A stretch of 6,395 nucleotides of DNA from JACOTV01 sp964445135 (GTDB taxonomy: Bacteria > Patescibacteriota > Microgenomatia > UBA1406 > GWC2-37-13). This document shows positions 3,692-6,395 of the stretch, one piece after another. Both the position numbers and the translations under genes were made by a program. The stretch's first letter is position 1. Each line of letters starts with the position of its first letter. The stretch is taken from contig CAYUJW010000051.1 in the NCBI GenBank assembly GCA_964445135.1, positions 1-6,395 of the forward strand, in the 5' to 3' direction. The notes beneath the pieces were generated by a model. It was not told the origin of the DNA and made no database searches. It saw only the letters and a list, made by a program, of their open reading frames with translations.

Positions 3692-6395
3692 ATGCTCTCA
3701 TTTTTTAAAGGACTTATCGATTTTAATGCGCGCGAGCTTGGGAGATATACTCGTGAAGTAGCACAAATAAATGAGCTTGATGAAAAAGTTCAAAAACTAA
3801 AAGATGCAGATTTTCCACGGGAAACTGCCCGACTTGTCGCCGAGATCGGGGGAGAGGAAAAAAATCTCCTTGCCGTTCGGCCATATGCTTTTGCGCTTGT
3901 TCGAGAAGCCGCAAGAAGAAGTCTGGGGATGAGGCACTTTGATGAGCAGCTGGTGGCCGGCTTAGCACTTTCTGAGGGGCGCATCACTGAACAAAAGACC
4001 GGTGAAGGAAAGACACTATCTGCAACACTGCCACTCTACTACCGCGCTCTTATGGGGAAAGGCGCCCACTTGGTAACAGTCAACGATTACCTTGCTCGAC
4101 GTGATGCGGGATGGATGGGGGTACTCTTTCATTTTCTGGGTATGAATACTGCGGCAATCATCTCAAATGCTTCCTTTGTATTTGATCCAAGCTATGCAGA
4201 AACGGGTGAACTTGATGCTCGACTACAACATCTTAAGCCTATCTCAAGACAAGATGCATATGCACAAGATATTACCTACGGCATCAATAGTGAATATGGA
4301 TTCGACTATTTACGTGACCATATGGTCATGCGCCCGCCAGATCGTTCACAACGTAAGCATTACTTTGCTATTGTTGATGAGGCAGACTCGGTGCTTATTG
4401 ACGAGGCGCGCACTCCACACATCATATCAACCGCCAATGACCATGATGTATCTCGATACTATGACTATGCAAAGATCGTAAAGCGCCTCAAAAAGGATGA
4501 ACACTATGTTGTTGATGAAAAGGCAAGAAATGCCAATCTTACTGACGCTGGAATATCGTTCATTGAGCAAACGATTCACGTTGACAATTTGTATGAGCGA
4601 GATTTTGAAACGCTCTATCATATCGAAGCGGCACTCAAAGCTGAGGCTCTTTTTACCAATAATAAAGAATATATTGTTCGAGCTGGCGAGGTAATTATTG
4701 TCGATGAATTTACTGGGCGATTGCTTGAAGGGCGCCGATTCTCAGAAGGTATTCACCAGGCCATAGAAGCCAAAGAGGGCGTCGCGATCCAGCAGGAATC
4801 AAAAACTTTGGCCACAATCTCACTTCAAAACTATTTTCGTCGTTATGAAATACTCAGCGGCATGACAGGAACTGCTCAAACGGAAGCAGAAGAATTTCAC
4901 AAAATTTACCAAGCAGATGTTGTTGTCGTGCCAACTCACCGTCCAGTGGCACGTCAGGATCATGCAGATTATATCTACAAAACGCAGCGAGCAAAGTTTG
5001 AGGCCGTGGCCGATGATGTTGCGGCGCAGTACGAGGCGGGGCGCCCGGTGCTTATTGGAACAACTTCTATCGAGAAAAATGAACTTGTCGCATCCATTTT
5101 GAAAAAGAAAAATATTCCACACAAAGTGCTGAATGCAAAAAATCACGTTGAGGAAGCAGCAATCATCGCAAATGCTGGCCGTCGGCATGCGGTCACTGTG
5201 GCGACCAATATGGCAGGACGCGGAGTCGATATCATTCTTGGTGGAGACCCAACGTATTTTGAACAAGCACAAAAAGGGTCAAAAAAGAAATCTTCATGGC
5301 AAGAAGCACATGATGAGGTTGTGGCGCTTGGCGGTTTGTATGTGATTGGTACAGAGCGCCATGAATCGCGCCGTATTGATAATCAGTTGCGTGGACGATC
5401 GGGTCGCCAAGGTGATCCTGGTGAGTCGCGATTTTATGTTTCATTGGAAGATGACTTGATGCGCATTTTTGGAGGTGAGCAAATTTCAAAGCTCATGACC
5501 ATGTTTAACTTTCCAGAAGACCAGCCTCTCACGCACTCGATGGTAACGCGTGTCATCGAACAAGCACAAATCAAAGTTGAAGGATTTAATTTTGACCAAC
5601 GCAAAACCCTTGTTGAGTACGATGATGTGCTGAATCAGCAACGTGAAGTTGTATATGAAATGCGCACAAAGCTTCTTGATGGTCCAATCGATGATCCATC
5701 AGCATTTAAAGCCTCAATTTTTGCGATGTTTGAAGAAATTGCGCAAACATTTGTAAACCAGGCACAAATCAACGCAGACGCTCAGTCTCCCGATGTGGTA
5801 AAAACACTTGTTGCTGAAATCAAAATGGTGGCCACGGTTGATGAGAAAAAAGTGATGGAGTATCTGAAGAAGCATGATGATATTGGCTTAGGACAATATA
5901 TTGAAAAATCCATGCAAAAAACCTACGAAAAAAAAGAGAAGGACTACGGGGCAGATGTGTGGAATGAAGTCGTTTCGTTCATGTTCATTTCGACGATCGA
6001 CACCTTGTTTACTCAACACTTAACATCGATTGACGATTTACGAGAAGGTATCGGATTGCGACGTCATGCGCAGCTTGATCCCCTGGTGCAGTATAAAAAT
6101 GAAGCCTTTAGTCTGTTTGAGCAATTGCTGCGTACAATCAGCTTTGAAGGAGTGCGACGTATTGAAAATGTTCAGATAGAAATGAATTCTCCACTTGTTA
6201 CCAAAAAGCAAGAAGGATTGGTGTATGAATCTGCGGGAGCTGCTCCTGCCGTTGATGTGGCCACCGGAAAGCTGGAAGAGGAGAAAGCGGCAAAGAAGAA
6301 AAAAAGTATTGTTCAGCCTCCAAAAAAAGAAAAGCTTGGACGCAATGACCCCTGTTATTGTGGAAGTGGTAAAAAATATAAAAAATGCCACATGA
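3692..6395 (+). CDS. secA: Preprotein translocase subunit SecA (3' end just outside the window)
   Basis: SecA is the ATPase that pushes unfolded preproteins through the SecYEG channel. The frame is open for 901 codons to the window edge without interruption. Key blocks: Walker A TGEGKT at 103-108 within EQKTGEGKTLSATLP, NSEYGFDYLRDHM, Walker B VDEADSVLIDEARTP from 228, the preprotein cross-linking domain ending VIIVDEFTGRLLEGRRFSEG, LSGMTGTAQTE, IGTTSIEKNELV, TNMAGRGVDIILGG, QLRGRSGRQGDPG at 565-577 with its arginine finger region, and the helical scaffold FNFDQRKTLVEYDDVLNQQR. A Lys/Ala-rich linker leads to the C-terminal SEC-C zinc motif NDPCYCGSGKKYKKCH with C888, C890, C899 and H900, which binds zinc and in E. 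coli contacts SecB and phospholipids. Motif V has Val where E. coli has Thr (RGTDI). The stop lies past the edge. There is no Shine-Dalgarno site before the ATG; MLSFFKGLIDFNARELGRY fits the family N-terminus. Confidence 0.98.
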   Translation, partial: MLSFFKGLIDFNARELGRYTREVAQINELDEKVQKLKDADFPRETARLVAEIGGEEKNLLAVRPYAFALVREAARRSLGMRHFDEQLVAGLALSEGRITEQKTGEGKTLSATLPLYYRALMGKGAHLVTVNDYLARRDAGWMGVLFHFLGMNTAAIISNASFVFDPSYAETGELDARLQHLKPISRQDAYAQDITYGINSEYGFDYLRDHMVMRPPDRSQRKHYFAIVDEADSVLIDEARTPHIISTANDHDVSRYYDYAKIVKRLKKDEHYVVDEKARNANLTDAGISFIEQTIHVDNLYERDFETLYHIEAALKAEALFTNNKEYIVRAGEVIIVDEFTGRLLEGRRFSEGIHQAIEAKEGVAIQQESKTLATISLQNYFRRYEILSGMTGTAQTEAEEFHKIYQADVVVVPTHRPVARQDHADYIYKTQRAKFEAVADDVAAQYEAGRPVLIGTTSIEKNELVASILKKKNIPHKVLNAKNHVEEAAIIANAGRRHAVTVATNMAGRGVDIILGGDPTYFEQAQKGSKKKSSWQEAHDEVVALGGLYVIGTERHESRRIDNQLRGRSGRQGDPGESRFYVSLEDDLMRIFGGEQISKLMTMFNFPEDQPLTHSMVTRVIEQAQIKVEGFNFDQRKTLVEYDDVLNQQREVVYEMRTKLLDGPIDDPSAFKASIFAMFEEIAQTFVNQAQINADAQSPDVVKTLVAEIKMVATVDEKKVMEYLKKHDDIGLGQYIEKSMQKTYEKKEKDYGADVWNEVVSFMFISTIDTLFTQHLTSIDDLREGIGLRRHAQLDPLVQYKNEAFSLFEQLLRTISFEGVRRIENVQIEMNSPLVTKKQEGLVYESAGAAPAVDVATGKLEEEKAAKKKKSIVQPPKKEKLGRNDPCYCGSGKKYKKCHM

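Noticed and set aside
3723..5489. Minus-strand ORFs within secA (for example 3723-3968 and 4820-5272)
   Set aside because: They are shadows of a fully open, motif-rich secA frame.
6393..6395. Terminal TGA as the secA stop codon
   Set aside because: It is out of frame: secA reads CAC ATG A at the edge, so its stop lies beyond the window.

Overview
The window looks like a piece of a Patescibacteria (Candidate Phyla Radiation) genome, probably from the Microgenomates/Parcubacteria part of that group and probably assembled from a metagenome. This rests on the divergent style of AlaRS, a short stand-alone NnrD, the RGVDI variant of SecA motif V, lineage-type small envelope proteins, weak or absent Shine-Dalgarno sites, tight spacing, and a run of 10 N typical of scaffolding. 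The taxonomic guess comes from remembered family resemblance and not from a search.

Layout. The left side (1-1428, minus strand) is alaS, alanyl-tRNA synthetase. It runs off the left edge exactly at the start of its editing domain and is interrupted at 735-744 by the N run, across which the reading frame changes. A divergent intergenic region (1429-1575) carries a good extended -10 element for alaS, a weak candidate promoter for the rightward genes, an imperfect 22-bp inverted repeat, and a tiny ORF whose peptide resembles the first residues of AlaRS.

Rightward from there is a compact run of four genes with 17, 12 and 17 bp between them: nnrD (ATP/ADP-dependent NAD(P)HX dehydratase), a membrane-anchored single Ig-like-domain protein, a secreted protein with two tandem beta-rich repeats, and secA, which is open to the right edge and includes its C-terminal zinc-binding motif.

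Together: alaS and nnrD are housekeeping (translation; repair of damaged nicotinamide cofactors). The last three genes form an envelope/secretion group: SecA is the motor that would export the two small proteins encoded just before it. There is no RNA gene, CRISPR array, mobile element or convincing terminator, and no clearly new biological system. The observations most worth a second look are the resolvable assembly gap in alaS, the same TGATATAA element lying 9-11 nt before both the alaS and secA start codons (implying near-leaderless mRNAs), the symmetric intergenic element, and the two uncharacterised envelope proteins next to secA.
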